In this document: positions 18,572 through 27,964 of the stretch, piece after piece
Position numbering within the stretch: position 1 is the first letter of the stretch
Layout of the letters: each line of letters starts with the position of its first letter
DNA from: CAZYQW01 sp964649825
GTDB taxonomy: Bacteria; Planctomycetota; B15-G4; JADJEK01
DNA length: 64,000 bases
Assembly (NCBI GenBank): GCA_964649825.1
Contig: CAZYQW010000122.1
Location: 70,550-134,549 of the forward strand
Direction of reading: 5' to 3'
Program-made: the position numbers and the translations under genes
Notes under the pieces: model-generated
Seen by the model: only the letters and a program-made list of their open reading frames with translations
Database searches by the model: none
What the model was told of the DNA's origin: nothing

Positions 18572-20920
18572 TCAGTCCGCGTTCAGCTCGATGTCGTCGA
18601 TGCCCATCCGCCCCTGCGGAGTTCCGTGCGACGGCCCGAACTCGAAGTTCACCTGCACCACGTCGCTCAAGTCGATCATGACTCCGTCACGCTCGAAGTC
18701 GCGCAGCCGAATCCGGATCGTTTCGAACTCGCTGTTCCAGCCGACGCCGACCCCGCAGGACGGACCCGTGTTCCGCTGGTACGGCTCTTCGATCCCACCG
18801 CCGTACGCGCCGACGTTGATCGAGCCGATGCCGCCGCTCGAGTCCCTCAAGGTCACGGTGAACACGCTGTCGGCGAGCTGCGCGATCGTGAACGGATGCC
18901 GCGAGCCTTGCGCGGAGCGGAACGACAGATACGCATACTCGCGCAGATCCCGTTGTCCGGCGACGACGTCGAACGTCAGCCGATAGTCCGCCGCGCCGTC
19001 GAACGTGAAGACGCCGCCCTTGCTCTCGTCGCCCGCACCGTCGTTCGTGAACCCGTTGAACTGGTCGGTCGCGACGTGGGCGAACTGCGTGTTCCCGTCG
19101 TCCATGTTCCCCTCGCGATAGTCGAGAAGGGTCCACGAGACGCCCCCTCCCGAGCTCGACGTGTCCAGGAGCGGATTCGTCTGATAGTCCTCGATCACGA
19201 ACTTCCCGGACGAGTCCTGGTCGCGGTACTGCAGGTTGACCGTGACGCACGGGTTCGCCACCGGCGCACCGCGCGGGTGGAACACCTCGTACTGGCGCCA
19301 CAGGTAGTCCTTGGCCGGGACGTTGCCGCGGATGTGATGCTCGACGAGGGGCAGGAGGTAGCCCTTCATGATCAAGTGCGTCGCCGCCCGTCCGATCAGG
19401 CAGGGCCCGGTCGCGACGGAGCTACCGCCGCCGTCGTGGAAATCGCCGTGGCCCGTGCCGTAGAGCGAGATCGATTGGCGGACGTTCAGGGCACGGTCGT
19501 GCAGGTGGTACCACTGCGCCTGGTCCGCGCTCGCACAACCATGGACGTCGGCGTCGGCCTGACCGACCCAAAGGTGGTAGTTCGCGCCGTGCGGGTTCGA
19601 GCTGTCGAACCCGCCGAAGTCGACGGGAGCGATGCTCGAGATCAACTTGATGTCGGAGAGCTGGAAGTTCACCGGCGCGTAGTCGCCGTCGACGATGTCG
19701 TCGTACGCACGCACGACTCCATCCCCGCCGCGGCTGTGCCCGATCCAGACGATGTTGTCGCCGTCGATGTGACCGTTCAGCGCGCCGCCCTCGATCGTCG
19801 CCTGGTTCGCGAGGATGTACTCGGTGTTCGACAACGTCGTCAGCGCCGCGGTGTGGCTGCCCGGCTGCGTGTTGTTCTGATGGCTCATCACGACGTAGCC
19901 GTACGAGGCGAGATGGAAACCGATGTGGTCGTACCACTGATAGTTGTGGCCATTGCCGTGGCTCACGACGACGAGCGGCAGCTTGCCGAGCGCGGCGATG
20001 TTCGACGGGTAGTAGACGTCCTGCCCGAGGAACGTGCCTCCGCTGTAGAGCCCCTCGGTGACCGCGTAAGGGCCGGGTGCCGTCAGGTCGTGGACCATGT
20101 AGAAGCCCGCCTCGGCGGCGTACCCGTCGATCAGGTCGTCGCCGTTCAGGACGCCGTTCTGGTCGAGGTCGACGACGACGTCGTACGGCACGCCCATCCC
20201 GGCGCCGCCGGTGGCCGAGTTCAGGGTGCCCGGATTCAGCGTGACCGTGTTCGCCTGGATCCCTCCCGCCGCGAACGTAAACGGAATCGGGCCGCCCGCG
20301 ACGTCCGTCAGCGTGGGGTTCGTGATCCAATCCGCTTTCGACTGGGACAGGACGACGTACACGTCGGCCGTCTGGCCGACGACGAACGGGTAGATGGTCG
20401 GATCGATCCCGAACTCGACCGGATCGCCGACGTTGAACGCGCGCGTGTGCTCGAAGAACGGGTACTGCGCGAGCGACCGGCCCGCGAGGTCGACGTTCCG
20501 ATCGAGCAGGCGCAGGTGCGCACCGTTGCTGAAGTCGAACCCGAAAGGAAAGCTCGGGTCGTGGACGACGGCGAGGACGTACGCGTCGACGTCGTGGAGC
20601 AGCGGGTCCAGCGGGAGCGGCACGGTGACGTTCACTTCGCCGGCGGCCGACGTCGTGCCGGCCGACGCGAGCAGCACCAACGGCGTGAAGCCGAGCGGCA
20701 GGTTCTGGTTGAACAAGAACGTCGGACCCGGGCTGATATCGATCAGAAGGGTCACGGGGAGGTTCGGCCCTCCCTTGACGCTGAGCTGAACGTTGTCGTT
20801 CATCAGCTTGTGGACCGACGTCTTGCCGTCGAACGTGAGGGTGGACGCCTCGACGCTCGACAACGGCGCGACGCCGAACGCCGCGGTAGTCGCCGCAACG
20901 AGGGCGATGATGCGATTCAC
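18572..20920 (-). CDS. Exported alpha/beta hydrolase (dienelactone hydrolase/chlorophyllase-like)
   Basis: A 782-residue exported protein. The GTG at 20920 has GGGAGG nine bases upstream and gives the signal VNRIIALVAATTAAFGVAPL; a longer frame to 21115 lacks a signal. The N-terminal third is beta-rich with the LFLG-like segments seen in other exported proteins here. The catalytic part has LPLVVVSHGNGHNYQWYDH and the nucleophile elbow GHSRGG, with later YGTGHGDFHDGG probably supplying the His. The C-terminal 200 residues look like a beta-sandwich (DLSDVVQVNFEFG). Likely an esterase or lipase acting outside the cell; the substrate is unknown. Confidence 0.87.
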   Translation of the reverse strand: MNRIIALVAATTAAFGVAPLSSVEASTLTFDGKTSVHKLMNDNVQLSVKGGPNLPVTLLIDISPGPTFLFNQNLPLGFTPLVLLASAGTTSAAGEVNVTVPLPLDPLLHDVDAYVLAVVHDPSFPFGFDFSNGAHLRLLDRNVDLAGRSLAQYPFFEHTRAFNVGDPVEFGIDPTIYPFVVGQTADVYVVLSQSKADWITNPTLTDVAGGPIPFTFAAGGIQANTVTLNPGTLNSATGGAGMGVPYDVVVDLDQNGVLNGDDLIDGYAAEAGFYMVHDLTAPGPYAVTEGLYSGGTFLGQDVYYPSNIAALGKLPLVVVSHGNGHNYQWYDHIGFHLASYGYVVMSHQNNTQPGSHTAALTTLSNTEYILANQATIEGGALNGHIDGDNIVWIGHSRGGDGVVRAYDDIVDGDYAPVNFQLSDIKLISSIAPVDFGGFDSSNPHGANYHLWVGQADADVHGCASADQAQWYHLHDRALNVRQSISLYGTGHGDFHDGGGSSVATGPCLIGRAATHLIMKGYLLPLVEHHIRGNVPAKDYLWRQYEVFHPRGAPVANPCVTVNLQYRDQDSSGKFVIEDYQTNPLLDTSSSGGGVSWTLLDYREGNMDDGNTQFAHVATDQFNGFTNDGAGDESKGGVFTFDGAADYRLTFDVVAGQRDLREYAYLSFRSAQGSRHPFTIAQLADSVFTVTLRDSSGGIGSINVGAYGGGIEEPYQRNTGPSCGVGVGWNSEFETIRIRLRDFERDGVMIDLSDVVQVNFEFGPSHGTPQGRMGIDDIELNAD

Positions 20921-21201
20921 GTGCTTGAACCTCCCGACTGTCGGACTGGCTGAGATGCAGCGGTGCTTTCGATTCGAGACTCTTCGCCGCGGGGGCTCGA
21001 AGCCTCGGCGGACCTGAGCCGCCGGAGCGGAGCTGAAGTATCCCGCATCCTCGCGGCATCGCCAAGGCCGAACCGAGAGCCAAATTGACCGCGCCCGGCG
21101 TCGGCTCCGTGCCATCTGGGCGGCCGCGGCGCGCCGATGATGGCGTTCGCGGGTGTACGATCGCGGTTTCGCTGAACGTCCGAACTTGCTCGAGGTCGCT
21201 C
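20921..21201. other. Divergent promoter region
   Basis: About 280 bases between the hydrolase start (leftward) and the ThuA-DUF1080 start (rightward). No coding frame or clear operator is seen. Confidence 0.4.
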
Positions 21202-22617
21202 ATGTCGATGCACTTCGCCCTTCTCGTGGCTTCCGTCGCGGCCGCGACATCGTCCCCCTCCACCTCCACCGTCTCGTCGCCGATCCGTGCGCTCGTCGTG
21301 AGCGGGGCGAACAACCACGACTGGGAATGGACCACCCCACGCTTGAAGGAGATGCTCGAGGCGTCCGGGAAGTTCGCGGTCGAGATCACCTACGAGCCCG
21401 GGGAGGACCTCGCGCGTGCGGACGGGCTCTCCGGCTTCGACGTGATCGTCCTCGATTACAACGGCCCGCGCTGGGGCGATCGGGCCGAACGCGCATTCCT
21501 CGCCGCGGTCGAGGGCGGCACCGGCGTGGCCGTGATCCACGCCGCGAACAACGCGTTCCCGGGGTTCGTCGAGTACGAGACGCTCGTCGGCCACTGCTGG
21601 CGCGAGGGAACCGGTCACGGGCGCTTCCACGCGTTCGACGTCACGGTGATCGATCAGGATCATCCGATCACGCGCGGCCTCGCCGACTTGGCCGCGCACC
21701 CGGACGAGCTGTATCACCGCCTCGTCCACATGCACGATGCCGCGCACGTCGTTCTCGCCACCGCGCTTTCGTCACGCGAGTCGGGCGGCTCCGGCGCGCC
21801 GGAGCCGATGATCGTCGTGAAGTCCTACGGTCGGGGTCGCGTCTTCCACACTCCCCTCGGTCACGTCTGGCGCAACGACGAGCGGAGCCGCGATTCCTAT
21901 CGCGACCCACGGTTCCAGGACATCGTGATCCGCGGCGCCGAATGGGCCGCGACCGGCGAGGTGACGACGCCGCGCGCGGGCCGGAACGAGCTCTCCGGCG
22001 CCGACGCCGCGGCGGGCTGGAGGCTCCTCTTCGACGGCAAGACGCTCGAGGGGTGGCGCGGGTACCGCACGGAGTCGCCGCCGCCGGGTTGGAGCGTCGA
22101 CGACGGCGCGATCGTCGTGCGAGCCGGCGGGGCGGGGGGCGACCTGATGTCCAACGACGCTTACGACGACTTCGAGCTCGACTTCGAGTGGTCGGTCGCC
22201 GAGCGCGCCAACAGCGGTGTCCTCTACCGCGTGACCGAGGAGGGCGAGCAGTCGTACCACTCGGGCCCGGAGTTCCAGGTGCTCGACGACCACGGGCACG
22301 CGCTCGCGCCCGACGACCCCCACTCGGCGGGCGCGCTCTACGACCTCGCCCGCCCGCAGCAGAAGGTGCTGCGCACCGCCGGCGCGTGGAACCAAGGCCG
22401 CGTCCGTGTCGAGGGCTGGCGGATCGAGCACTGGCTGAACGGCTTCCAGGTTCTCGAGCTCGACCTCGCGGGAGACGCCGGGCGCCGCGCGCTGAAGGCG
22501 AGCAAGTTCACGGCGTGGCCGGCGTTCGCCATCGCCCGCCGCGGCCACGTCGTGCTGCAGGACCACGGTGACGAGGTCCGCTATCGCAGCATCAGGATCC
22601 GCGAGCTGCCGCGATAG
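21202..22617 (+). CDS. Exported ThuA-DUF1080 fusion (sugar-related hydrolase)
   Basis: A 471-residue protein with a short signal (MSMHFALLVASVAAA). Residues about 27-250 form a ThuA-like glutamine-amidotransferase-type fold (IRALVVSGANNHDWEWTTP, GTGVAVIHAANNAFPG, HPITRGL, PMIVVKSYGRGRVFHTPLGH). Residues about 270-471 form a DUF1080 (3-keto-disaccharide hydrolase-like) domain with WRLLFDGKTLEGWRG, NSGVLYRV, GPEFQVLDDHG and a final VRYRSIRIREL. Both families are common in Planctomycetota and linked to glycan or 3-keto-sugar breakdown outside the cell. The ATG at 21202 is set by the signal peptide. Confidence 0.92.
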   Translation: MSMHFALLVASVAAATSSPSTSTVSSPIRALVVSGANNHDWEWTTPRLKEMLEASGKFAVEITYEPGEDLARADGLSGFDVIVLDYNGPRWGDRAERAFLAAVEGGTGVAVIHAANNAFPGFVEYETLVGHCWREGTGHGRFHAFDVTVIDQDHPITRGLADLAAHPDELYHRLVHMHDAAHVVLATALSSRESGGSGAPEPMIVVKSYGRGRVFHTPLGHVWRNDERSRDSYRDPRFQDIVIRGAEWAATGEVTTPRAGRNELSGADAAAGWRLLFDGKTLEGWRGYRTESPPPGWSVDDGAIVVRAGGAGGDLMSNDAYDDFELDFEWSVAERANSGVLYRVTEEGEQSYHSGPEFQVLDDHGHALAPDDPHSAGALYDLARPQQKVLRTAGAWNQGRVRVEGWRIEHWLNGFQVLELDLAGDAGRRALKASKFTAWPAFAIARRGHVVLQDHGDEVRYRSIRIRELPR

Positions 22618-22665
22618 CGGTCCACCGGCCGGCCGCCCACCCTCGACGATCCCACGTCGTCGCGA

Positions 22666-23154
22666 TCAACCACCCGGGCAGAGAACGCAGACGATCTGGA
22701 TTCGGATGATCACGTTGCCGTTCGCGGTGATGAAGAACCACCGGATCTCGCCGCACTCCGGGTACTGCTGCCAGTTCATGACGATGCTCCCCTCGCTCTT
22801 GTGCACCTCGACGTTCCCTTCGAACGCCCGGAACACGCAGTCATCCCCCGCGTGGGCCGCCGCGCCGGCGGTGAAGTTGAAGAAGCACGGTTCGGGCGCG
22901 TCGCAGATCGTCGGCAGACCATCCTCATCGACGAGTTCGCAGCATCCGTCCAACCGGCTGTGCACGAAGATGTAGGCCTGCGCCACGCAGTCATCATAAG
23001 AGAAGCTCGGGTTGAACACCGCGTCGCACACGCACGGGCTCGGACACCACTGCGAGAAGGCTGTTCCGGCGCCGCCGTGGAACACGGCGAGGAATCCAAA
23101 GGCCGCGGCGAGCAAGCCGCTCGCGAGTCGGACACGCATCGATTTCGAGCTCAT
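22666..23154 (-). CDS. Small Cys-rich exported protein, unknown
   Basis: A 162-residue protein with a signal peptide (SGLLAAAFGFLAVFHGGAG). The mature part has about a dozen cysteines in pairs and clusters (CPSPCVCD, GCC, CFF, VCVLC), which suggests disulfides or metal binding. No known family recognised. It converges with the ThuA-DUF1080 gene and lies 43 bp downstream of the coiled-coil protein gene. Confidence 0.8.
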   Translation of the reverse strand: MSSKSMRVRLASGLLAAAFGFLAVFHGGAGTAFSQWCPSPCVCDAVFNPSFSYDDCVAQAYIFVHSRLDGCCELVDEDGLPTICDAPEPCFFNFTAGAAAHAGDDCVFRAFEGNVEVHKSEGSIVMNWQQYPECGEIRWFFITANGNVIIRIQIVCVLCPGG

Positions 23155-23197
23155 TTCCTGCCTCCAAATTGATGACGAACTGGTGCGGGACGGGGGA

Positions 23198-23812
23198 TTA
23201 CTGATTCACGAAGAACGAGCGCAACGTCCTGACGCCCTCGCGTCGGATCTCGCGTTGCACGTTCAACAGGTTCTGAAGTCCGGGATGCTCGTCCGGGTCG
23301 ATCCGAACGAAGAACGCTCCTTGTCCCGAGACATACTGGATCGCGTAGATTGCGTTCTCGCGGTTGATCCTCAACTCGGACGGCTCGTACGGGCGCGCCT
23401 CCCCCTTCTCGATCTTCTCGTCCGCAAGGCGCTGCTCGATCTCCTGGATCTCGCTCTGGAGCCCACGCAGCTCCCCGTTCAACGCCTCGATCGTCGCGCC
23501 CAACCGTGACCGGGACTCGGGCGTCAGCGGCACGCGCGTCGGGTTGTACGCATCGAGGTTGGACAGATCCTTCTCGCCCGGGAACAGCCCCTTCTCATCG
23601 AAGTACCGCGCGACCAGGGCCTGGGCTTTCAGCAGTTCCTCGGGGACGTCGAACTTCAGCACCGGCGCGGAACTGGAGGTCTCCGCGACCGGCGCCTCGC
23701 GCAGATCCGCCGCGGCGGCGACGTGGCCGGCGTGTTTGACCTGCCACGCCACGGCGGCGGAGCCGACGAAAGAGAGCGAAATGACGACGAGCAACGACGT
23801 GGCGCCTCTCAT
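23198..23812 (-). CDS. Exported coiled-coil protein, unknown
   Basis: A 204-residue protein. A signal segment (MRGATSLLVVISLSFVGSAAVAW) is followed by a charged region with a likely coiled coil around residues 130-165 (ATIEALNGELRGLQSEIQEI and EQRLADEKIEKGE). The C-terminus contains AIYAIQYVSGQGAFFVRIDP. No family recognised. GGAGGT lies a few bases before the ATG at 23812. It follows the P2-type ATPase gene by 109 bp and precedes the Cys-rich protein, so the three may form a transcription unit. Confidence 0.8.
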   Translation of the reverse strand: MRGATSLLVVISLSFVGSAAVAWQVKHAGHVAAAADLREAPVAETSSSAPVLKFDVPEELLKAQALVARYFDEKGLFPGEKDLSNLDAYNPTRVPLTPESRSRLGATIEALNGELRGLQSEIQEIEQRLADEKIEKGEARPYEPSELRINRENAIYAIQYVSGQGAFFVRIDPDEHPGLQNLLNVQREIRREGVRTLRSFFVNQ

Positions 23813-23921
23813 CACGACCTCCGAAGCAAGGGTCACGGACGCCCCATTCGTGTCGCGACGCTGCCGCTGCGGTTCATCGTTCCCTGGGATTGCGGAGATT
23901 CGCCGTTCTACGCCGCGGATG

Positions 23922-26624
23922 CTACGGATCCCGAGTCGGTCCGTTCCGATCGCGGCGAGGGCGCGCGATCGCGTGCCAGAGCTGACCCACGCCCCACGGC
24001 ACGAGGCTCGCCGATACGACGATGCCCCATCCGGCCCCGTCGAGGGCGGCGACGTCCAAGACGTCGGCGAGCGGCGGGACGAAGACGGTGGCGAGCAGCA
24101 GGAGCGCACAGAGGCCGATGCTTCCCCAGACCCACGGGTTCCGGACCACGTCATTCCCGAGGAACGACGATCCGGAACGGCGCACGTTGAAGACGTGCCA
24201 GAGCTGAGCGAGTCCGAGGGTGAGGAACGAGATCGTCACCGCCTGCTTCGCGCCGTACTCGAGCCGCTCGAGCGCGAAGACCAAGACGACCAGCACGGTG
24301 GTCGTGATCAGCGCGCCGTACGCAATGATCCGCCGCCAATGACGCCGCGTGAGTATCGCCTCGCGTCGGTCCCGCGGCGACCGCTCCATCGTGTTCGGGT
24401 CGCCTTCTCCGAACGCGAGCGCCAACGCGGGAAACACGTCGGTGACGAGGTTCAGGAACAGGATCTGTAGGGGGAGGAGCGGCAACGGAAGGCCGGTGAG
24501 CGCGGCGATCGTGATGACCCCGATCTCCGCCACGTTGCACGACAAGAGATAGACGACGAACTGTCGAATGTTGCCGTAAATGACGCGCCCCTGCCGCACC
24601 GCGAGGACGATCGAGGCGAGGGAGTCGTCGCGCAGCACCATGTCGGCGGCCTCGCGCGCGACTTGCGTCCCGCGCTCGCCCATCGCGATGCCGATGTCGG
24701 CTTTCTTGAGGGCCGGAGCATCGTTGACGCCATCGCCGGTCATCGCGACGACCGCTCCGGTCCGTTGATACGCGCCGACGATCGCGATCTTCTGCTCGGG
24801 GTCGACGCGCGCGAAGATGCGCGTGCGCTGGAGCGCGCCGGCGTCGGCGAGGACTTCGTCGACCTGGTCGCCATGCACGACGGCCGCGTCCGCGTCGGCG
24901 AGTCCGACCGCCGCGGCGATCACGCGCGCGGTCCGCGACTGATCGCCGGTCGCCATCACCACCCGCACCCCGGCGCGCCGGCACGCGGACACCGCTTCGC
25001 GAACGCCCTGACGGGGAGGATCGAGCATGCCCGCGAGGCCGGCGATCTCGAGGTCGGCGTAGGGAGCCGACTCGGTCGACGGGACCTGCTTCGACGCGAG
25101 GGCGAGCACCCGCAGACCGTCGCCGGCGAGCGCGTCGGCCCGCTCGAGCCAGACGTGGCGCGTCGCGTCGTCGAGCGGCCGCGTTCCGCCGGCACCGCGC
25201 TCCATCGAGCAGGCCGCGAGCACTGCCTCGGCGGCGCCCTTCACGGCGACGAGGATCGCGCCGTCGTGCTGGTGATAGGTCGCCATCATCTTCACAGCGG
25301 GATCGAACGCCTCCTCGCGCACCTCCGGCAGAGCGGAGACCAGCTCGCGGCGGCGGAGGCCGCCCTTCGCCGCCGCGACGAGGAAGGCGACTTCGAGCGG
25401 ATCGCCGAACGTCTCGCCGTGGTCCGTCGCCGCGAACGTGGCGTCGTTGCACAGGACGCCGACTTCGAGGGCATGACGAAGCAACGGCTCGCGCGCAGGA
25501 TCGAGCTCGCCGCCGGCGCCGCGAAACGAGCCGGTCGGGGCGAGGCCTTCCCCGCTCACGTCGACGCGACCCAGGTCGGGGAGCTCGAATCTGGTCACCG
25601 TCATCCGGTTCTCGGTCAGCGTGCCGGTCTTGTCGACCAGGATCACGCTCGTCGTGCCGAGCGTCTCGACGGCGGCGAGCGACCTCACGTGCGCGTTCTT
25701 CTGCGCGAGGCGCCACATTCCGCGGGCGAGCGCCATCGTCGCGACGATCGGCAAGCCCTCCGGAATCGCGGCGACCGCAAGCGCGACGCCGGTCTCGATC
25801 ATCAAGAGGACGCCGCGGCCCGAGAGGATGCCGGCCGTCGACGCGATCGCCGCGATCACGAGGGCGACGATGATGAGTCGGCGGCCCAGGCGCTCGAGGC
25901 GGCGCTCGAGCGGCGTCACCTCGTCGTCCGCCTCCGCGACCAGCAACGCGATGCGGCCGAGCTCGGTCCGCATGCCGGTCGCCACCACGACCGCGTGCGC
26001 CGACCCGCGCGTCAGCGCCGTCCCTTTGAAGAGGATGTTGCGTCGATCCGCGAGCGCGGTCTCCTCGGGAAGCGGGTCGGTCGTCTTCGTGACGGCGATC
26101 GACTCCCCGGTCAAGATCGACTCGTCGACGGCGAGCTTCGACGCCTCGATCAGGCGCAGGTCGGCCGTGATGACGTCGCCGCCCTCGAGGATCACGATGT
26201 CGCCTGGCACGAGCTGGTCGGCCGGGGCACGAACCTCCTTCCCGTCGCGCCGCACCCTTCCGGTCACCGTGCCGAGCTCGCGCAACGACTCCATCGAACG
26301 GACCGCCTGCCGCTCGGTCGCGAACCCGATCGCCGTGTTGACAACGAGAACGGCGAGGACCGCGCCCGCCTCCGGCCAATCGCCGAATGCCGCGGAGACG
26401 ATCGCCGCCGCCACGAGCAGCAGGACGATCACGCTCTTCAGTTGGTTCGCGAGGATCCGCCAGACGCTCTGCCGCGTCCACGAGCGGAGCACGTTCGGCC
26501 CGTACCGCCGAAGCCGCGCCTCCGCCTCCCCCGACGAAAGCCCGCGCGCCGGGTCCACGTCGAGCCCGCGCAGAACATCGTCGGCAGATGCCGCCCACGG
26601 AGCCTGATCGTGCGAGCTGCTCAT
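23922..26624 (-). CDS. P2-type cation-transporting ATPase (Ca2+-ATPase-like)
   Basis: A 900-residue P-type ATPase. It has an N-terminal cation-ATPase domain (GLSSGEAEARLRRYGPNVL), LTGES actuator loop, AAIPEGLPIVATMALARG membrane motif with the PEGLP sequence of P2 ATPases, phosphorylated Asp331 in DKTGTLTENRMT, and GDGVNDAPALKKADIGIAMG. The C-terminal membrane block includes LNLVTDVFPALALAFG. Length and motifs fit bacterial P2A calcium pumps; Mg2+ or another cation is possible. The final membrane helices end at residue about 890 with an Arg-rich tail. Confidence 0.93.
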   Translation of the reverse strand: MSSSHDQAPWAASADDVLRGLDVDPARGLSSGEAEARLRRYGPNVLRSWTRQSVWRILANQLKSVIVLLLVAAAIVSAAFGDWPEAGAVLAVLVVNTAIGFATERQAVRSMESLRELGTVTGRVRRDGKEVRAPADQLVPGDIVILEGGDVITADLRLIEASKLAVDESILTGESIAVTKTTDPLPEETALADRRNILFKGTALTRGSAHAVVVATGMRTELGRIALLVAEADDEVTPLERRLERLGRRLIIVALVIAAIASTAGILSGRGVLLMIETGVALAVAAIPEGLPIVATMALARGMWRLAQKNAHVRSLAAVETLGTTSVILVDKTGTLTENRMTVTRFELPDLGRVDVSGEGLAPTGSFRGAGGELDPAREPLLRHALEVGVLCNDATFAATDHGETFGDPLEVAFLVAAAKGGLRRRELVSALPEVREEAFDPAVKMMATYHQHDGAILVAVKGAAEAVLAACSMERGAGGTRPLDDATRHVWLERADALAGDGLRVLALASKQVPSTESAPYADLEIAGLAGMLDPPRQGVREAVSACRRAGVRVVMATGDQSRTARVIAAAVGLADADAAVVHGDQVDEVLADAGALQRTRIFARVDPEQKIAIVGAYQRTGAVVAMTGDGVNDAPALKKADIGIAMGERGTQVAREAADMVLRDDSLASIVLAVRQGRVIYGNIRQFVVYLLSCNVAEIGVITIAALTGLPLPLLPLQILFLNLVTDVFPALALAFGEGDPNTMERSPRDRREAILTRRHWRRIIAYGALITTTVLVVLVFALERLEYGAKQAVTISFLTLGLAQLWHVFNVRRSGSSFLGNDVVRNPWVWGSIGLCALLLLATVFVPPLADVLDVAALDGAGWGIVVSASLVPWGVGQLWHAIARPRRDRNGPTRDP

Positions 26625-27151
26625 GTTCGCCGCTCATGATCCGGTCGCCGCCGCCCGCGTCAAGAACCACTCGCGTCGCGATCACCGCGCCGCTCGGTCG
26701 GGCGGCAGGAAACGGGCACCGCGTGCTCGATATCGTGTTCGATCGGGTCATCGTCTCGGTGAACGACGTGCGGCTGACGAAGGGCGGAGGCCCGCCGCAC
26801 CGCGCGGGGCCCCCCGGTCTTCGGGAGGGCGGTCGATCGCGTCGAGCCAGACGTCCTGCTCGACGTCGGCCGCGGCGTGGTCGTCCGCGACGAGGGAGCG
26901 CGCCAGGGAGCGGACGAAGCTCTGGTGCGCGAAGAGGACGGCGAAGGAGGTCGAGGTGGACATGCCCTTAGATCCACGCGGTCCGCCGGAACGGTTCGAG
27001 CAAACACCAAGGTTCCTCCTCGCGGCGGGACTCCGCGAACCCGCCAAGAAACTCCTCCCCGCGCGTAACGCCTCCCCGCCGTTCCTGATTCCACTCTTCA
27101 TCGCGGCCAACCGAACCGGCCGCCCAACGACCCCAAAAGGAAGGAACCGTC
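26625..27151. other. Intergenic region with sigma-factor relic
   Basis: About 527 bases between divergent genes. The minus strand holds a short ECF-sigma-like remnant (26748-26963). The rest shows no convincing gene. The CARDB gene promoter must lie near 27050-27130. Confidence 0.5.
26748..26963 (-). pseudogene. Truncated ECF sigma factor remnant
   Basis: From the ATG at 26963 the frame reads MSTSTSFAVLFAHQSFVRSL then ARSLVADDHAAADVEQDVWL, a clear sigma-70 region 2 opening as in ECF sigma factors (HQSFVR ... VADDHAAADVEQDVWL). After residue about 50 the frame becomes unlike a sigma factor and only 71 residues are left before a stop; region 4 is missing. I read this as a decayed gene. It is not a functional sigma factor unless a frameshift is an assembly error. 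Confidence 0.6.
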
Positions 27152-27568
27152 ATGCGTAGCATCACGAAGATCTCGCTCGGCCTCGTGCTCGGAATCGGAA
27201 CGCTTCTCCCGGTCACCGCCCAAGCCGGCTACACCTGGACGCCGTGGTACAAGCCCGACCTGAAGATCGCGTCGATCGGGCCGTCGTCGATCAGCCCGTA
27301 CTACGCGCGGGTCGTCATCACGAACACCGGACTCTGGAGCTCGGGCTCGTGCGTCGTGCGCCTGAAGATCATGAAGGCGAGTCCGGTCTACGTGTACTAC
27401 ACGATCCCGGCGATGTCCGCGAACTCGGGGCTCGGGGTCGACATCTACACCGGCCACTACCTGCAGAAGGCGGGCCAGGTCACGTACGGATACGTCGACG
27501 TCTTCAACGGCGTGAGCGAGTCGAACGAGTCGAACAACAGCTACACGTACATCGCGCCGCCCTGGTAG
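27152..27568 (+). CDS. Small exported CARDB-like protein
   Basis: A 138-residue protein with signal MRSITKISLGLVLGIGTLLP and cleavage near AQAG. The mature part is a single CARDB-type beta-sandwich: PDLKIASIGPSSISPYY at the start, a VVITNTG strand, and the conserved ending SESNESNNSYTY. CARDB domains are found in adhesion and surface proteins. The protein is just one domain with no anchor, so it may be secreted or bound to another surface protein. AAGGAAC precedes the start. Confidence 0.86.
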   Translation: MRSITKISLGLVLGIGTLLPVTAQAGYTWTPWYKPDLKIASIGPSSISPYYARVVITNTGLWSSGSCVVRLKIMKASPVYVYYTIPAMSANSGLGVDIYTGHYLQKAGQVTYGYVDVFNGVSESNESNNSYTYIAPPW

Positions 27569-27964
27569 GCACGACGCGGAGGAGGTGAAGAGAGGTCGAG
27601 GCCACTCAGCCGTCGCCGCCGATCTTCCTCGGCGGCGGCGGCTTGGAGTGGAGGTAGATGGCGACAATGGCCAGGGAGACGCCGCGCGCCCGCCGCGGCG
27701 CCGGATCGCCGGGGACGATCGATGCGAGGCGGCGTGAGCCCGCCGTTCGCGCGCCACCGTGTTTCGGCCCGGCAAACCGGCGATGCGCCTCCCTTAGCTC
27801 CTCGGCCTTCGGCCGCGCGAGTCGGAGATCGCGCCGGCCGAGTGCGGCGTCGCCGGACGCGTGGAACCACGGCCGCGTCGAAGGCGCGCGGCAGGACACG
27901 AGGGCGACCGGGTGCACTACCGCAGCATCGAGCTGCGCGGCTCGCGCGGCAGCAGACCGACAGC
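27569..27964. other. Intergenic region with DUF1080 relic
   Basis: About 396 bases between the CARDB gene and the convergent SGNH gene. Apart from DUF1080-like fragments on the plus strand (27818-27938), no coding sequence is evident. Confidence 0.45.
27818..27938 (+). pseudogene. Fragment of a decayed DUF1080 gene
   Basis: Short pieces of a DUF1080 C-terminus appear in different frames of the plus strand: SEIAPAEC (compare LYDLIAPAE in the family), DAWNHGRV (compare GAWNQGRV in the intact copy at 21202-22617) and HEGDRVHYRSIELR (compare HGDEVRYRSIRIR). Their order is right but the spacing is short and frames shift, so an internal deletion plus indels is likely. Only a remnant of the domain remains. 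Confidence 0.45.

Noticed and set aside
18626..20953. 775-codon open frame on the plus strand
   Set aside because: It is antisense to the alpha/beta hydrolase gene, whose signal peptide and GHSRGG motif are clear; the frame is open only because of GC3 bias.
24663..26639. 658-codon open frame on the plus strand
   Set aside because: Antisense shadow of the P2-type ATPase.
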